From Lachnospiraceae bacterium UBA4380 (GTDB taxonomy: Bacteria > Bacillota > Clostridia > Lachnospirales > Lachnospiraceae), in the NCBI GenBank assembly GCA_002390025.1, contig DGRU01000166.1, positions 1-14,979 of the forward strand: DNA of 14,979 bases, given 5' to 3'. Below the pieces are notes generated by a model. That model had not been told where the DNA came from and made no database searches. It worked only from the letters and a program-made list of their open reading frames with translations. This document shows positions 14,301-14,979 of the stretch, one piece after another. The position numbers and the translations under genes were made by a program. Positions within the stretch are counted from its first letter, which is position 1, and every line of letters begins with the position of its first letter.

Positions 14301-14647
14301 GGATTGTCCTGGGGGACATAGGGAGGATCAAAAGGAAAAGGGTAGCGGATGTTGGTGTACTGGGGGCTGTCATATCCCCGCATCTGCCAGCTGAAAGGCA
14401 CCATTTCCTTTTTCCACCACTTGCCGGGCTCATAGTCCGGCAGATAAAAATGATCCTGCAGATCATGGATGCTCGGATACCAGGCGAAGCGCCATTCGCA
14501 CCCGCTCAGCATCTGCAGACGATCCGAACTCTCCCTGTGCCAGGCCAGCCTGTCACCACGAGCGGACGAAGGAACATAATAAGCCCTGTCCGGCATGGTA
14601 TTCTGGTGAAGGACAGAGAGGTCCTCATAGAGTCTCGGTACGATCAA
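11357..14647 (-). CDS. lacZ: GH2 beta-galactosidase
   Basis: 1096 residues. It hydrolyses terminal beta-galactosides such as lactose in the cytoplasm; there is no signal peptide. Domains: sugar-binding jelly roll about 45-215, Ig-like about 217-326, TIM barrel about 328-625, second Ig-like about 625-725, C-terminal super-sandwich about 800-1090. Active-site residues by E. coli LacZ comparison: acid/base Glu465 in SMGNECGYG, nucleophile Glu536 in LLLVEYCHSMGN, metal ligands Glu405 and His407 in DNESHG. It is longer than the usual roughly 1020 residues because of an Ala/Gly/Thr/Gln-rich insert (about 733-792) with four 7-residue repeats. The start is a TTG at 14647: AGGAGG lies 8 bases upstream, whereas the first in-frame ATG is 17 codons further in, without such a site. 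First gene of an operon with the GPH symporter. The family is certain; the exact galactoside is not. Confidence 0.95.
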   Translation of the reverse strand: MIVPRLYEDLSVLHQNTMPDRAYYVPSSARGDRLAWHRESSDRLQMLSGCEWRFAWYPSIHDLQDHFYLPDYEPGKWWKKEMVPFSWQMRGYDSPQYTNIRYPFPFDPPYVPQDNPCGAYLHHFEWHKNPKAPCTFLNFEGVDSCFYVWLNGTYVGYSQISHHTSEFDVTELLQEGGNLLAVLVLKWCDGSYLEDQDKFRFSGIFRDVYLLHRPADRIEDYVIETDLSDDFLRADLKIRFFFNRKPLPVSLTLIGPDGSGIVYQDTLRPGREGDRDEVSGLRTESVTIPVDRPVLWNAEDPNLYTLVIDTKKEVITEKVGFRKVEVKDLVLTLNGLPITFRGVNRHESDPVTGAVCSLDQALKDLNMIKANNFNAVRASHYPNSPWFYQLCDELGLYVIDEADNESHGTGPLTFTEEDYTERMRKAHFRIADNQDFVEPTLDRIRSMISRNRNRPSILVWSMGNECGYGRTFEQALRWTKENDPTRLTTYESAFYASPVREFDVSNIDLFGRMYPGFNEVMDYLDNEPDKPLLLVEYCHSMGNSPGDFKEYLNLTEKYPALCGGFVWEWCDHAVYKGTAENGKAIYWYGGDHGELQHDGNFCLDGLVYPDRTPHTGLLEYKNVHRPLRASYDAGRQILTVENHMDFTDPAEKISAAWTLTLDGSQIAEGPLVIPSVAPHACAEIPLAFTAPDKGRCFLTVTYVLKKEAFGLPAGHELGFDEIRIPTAEPRALKAAGLLAGTDRIRQDTAGMNAGRAGAQTGAAAVQTGIAEKQAGAAGTQTAADSRPAAPGALTVTETERCLVIEGEGFTYRLDTLSGLFTSLKVHGRELLDRPIDFNVWRAPTDNDAPGADLWKLERLDHTGTRAYEVTWKTVKPADSAAKREADVEIVPEAVEISIRQSVAAMSNQPVLRMNNKATVFADGRILLDVQADKDPEYPDLPRIGLRLFLCGSMKKVRYFGMGPMETYIDKHHAGRHGYFKGTAASMQEDYIRPQESGSHYDCDFVTVKGKGLRLTVASADADPDSTFSFNASVYTQEELEAKGHNYELEPCGSTVLCIDHRMAGIGSHSCGPELLPEYRVSGDRFCFSFVLKPEEM
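12308..12391 (-). repeat. 21-bp minisatellite inside the beta-galactosidase gene
   Basis: Residues 753-780 form four 7-residue units: AGRAGAQ, TGAAAVQ, TGIAEKQ and AGAAGTQ, with Gln at 759, 766, 773 and 780. The DNA repeats with the same 21-bp periodicity; CTGTCTGTG(T/C)GCCTGC recurs 63 bp apart at about 12304 and 12367. It lies in the linker before the C-terminal domain, where changes in repeat number would keep the reading frame. Confidence 0.8.
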
Positions 14648-14830
14648 TTTTTGAACCTCCTTTCACATTATTTGTGCCAGTGATTTATGCCGTTTTCCTG
14701 AAAAAAGCATATCGAAAAAGGATTCCAAACCATATGAACGATTCGATACAAAACCTGCACAAAAGGATAAAGAAGGAAGTAAATGTGGAAATCGGAAGGG
14801 GAAATTTAATAGAATGTAGGTATCCCGAAA

Positions 14831-14915
14831 TCCTGTCAGAAAATCGTCATGCCAGGACTTCCCGGCTGCACCGGAAGCGTAAAATCCGAACGCTCCGCGC
14901 GGCGAAATACCGCGC
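14831..14915 (-). other. Hairpin-rich region upstream of beta-galactosidase; possible structured RNA or terminator
   Basis: Read on the minus strand, three hairpins follow each other: GCGCGG/CCGCGC (14915-14897), CTTCCGG/CCGGGAAG (14877-14858) and TCCTG/CAGGA (14857-14831). The first is followed only 12 bases later by TTTT, so it is a poor terminator. The 332-bp stretch 14648-14979 also holds the beta-galactosidase leader and the possible 3' end of another gene. I could not place a convincing promoter there. One minus-strand frame is open from the edge to 14663 (about 105 codons), but its composition does not look like protein. Confidence 0.3.
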
Positions 14916-14921
14916 AGCCGC

Positions 14922-14979
14922 TTATTCGAACTTCTGCAGCATAGAATTGTCGAGCTTTTGCAGTATATAGTTTTCGAAC
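14922..14979 (-). CDS. Possible 3' end of an unknown gene with an octapeptide repeat
   Basis: One minus-strand frame reads 18 codons from the window edge to a TAA at 14924-14922, giving FENYILQKLDNSMLQKFE. This looks coding: it is amphipathic and contains an 8-residue repeat (ENYILQKL, DNSMLQKF) matched by a 24-bp repeat in the DNA. A hairpin (14915-14897) follows the stop. The other two minus frames are also open here, so a non-coding repeat is a real alternative. The function cannot be judged from so short a fragment. Confidence 0.3.
   Translation of the reverse strand, partial: FENYILQKLDNSMLQKFE

Noticed and set aside
14674..14970. 98-residue plus-strand frame at the right edge
   Set aside because: No ribosome binding site, strongly basic low-quality composition, overlaps the beta-galactosidase leader and hairpins.

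Overview
The window looks like chromosomal DNA from a Gram-positive anaerobe of the class Clostridia, most likely a Lachnospiraceae-type gut bacterium. This is inferred from the PPi-dependent phosphofructokinase, strong AGGAGG-type ribosome binding sites, a DegV protein, secreted PepSY and fibronectin-III-like proteins, and a GH2 beta-galactosidase paired with a GPH symporter. No taxonomic marker gene is present, so the assignment is tentative. Every confident gene lies on the minus strand, so transcription runs from the high coordinates towards position 1.

Layout in transcription order. At the right edge (about 14830-14979) there is the possible last 18 codons of an unknown gene and a hairpin-rich stretch. 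Next comes a lactose or galactoside operon: a GH2 beta-galactosidase (14647-11357, TTG start), a 66-bp tandem duplication, then a GPH-family sugar:cation symporter (11201-9819), closed by a strong terminator (9680-9638). A promoter at 9536-9564 drives a DegV fatty-acid-binding protein (9429-8587) and then a small NifU-C-terminal-like Fe-S scaffold (8406-8101). Two secreted proteins follow: a triple-PepSY protein (7990-7091) and a fibronectin-III-like protein (7013-6303), closed by a terminator (6203-6163).

The most unusual locus is 6102-773. A good promoter with direct repeats just upstream of its -35 box drives a 1081-residue NRPS-like protein with adenylation-carrier-condensation order. Its adenylation domain lacks the Asp that normally binds an amino acid's amino group. 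A type-B carboxylesterase follows. Together they look like a small, uncharacterised two-gene pathway making or trimming an acyl conjugate. The window ends in the first 178 codons of PPi-phosphofructokinase (535-1).

A second theme is a family of long palindromic repeats built on an invariant GGGGACGGTTC core, found in three intergenic gaps (681-776, 2537-2640, 8431-8590). Core and architecture are conserved, but the stem sequence differs at each site and keeps its self-complementarity. Two copies overlap the stop codon of the upstream gene. This suggests a REP-like mobile palindrome family.
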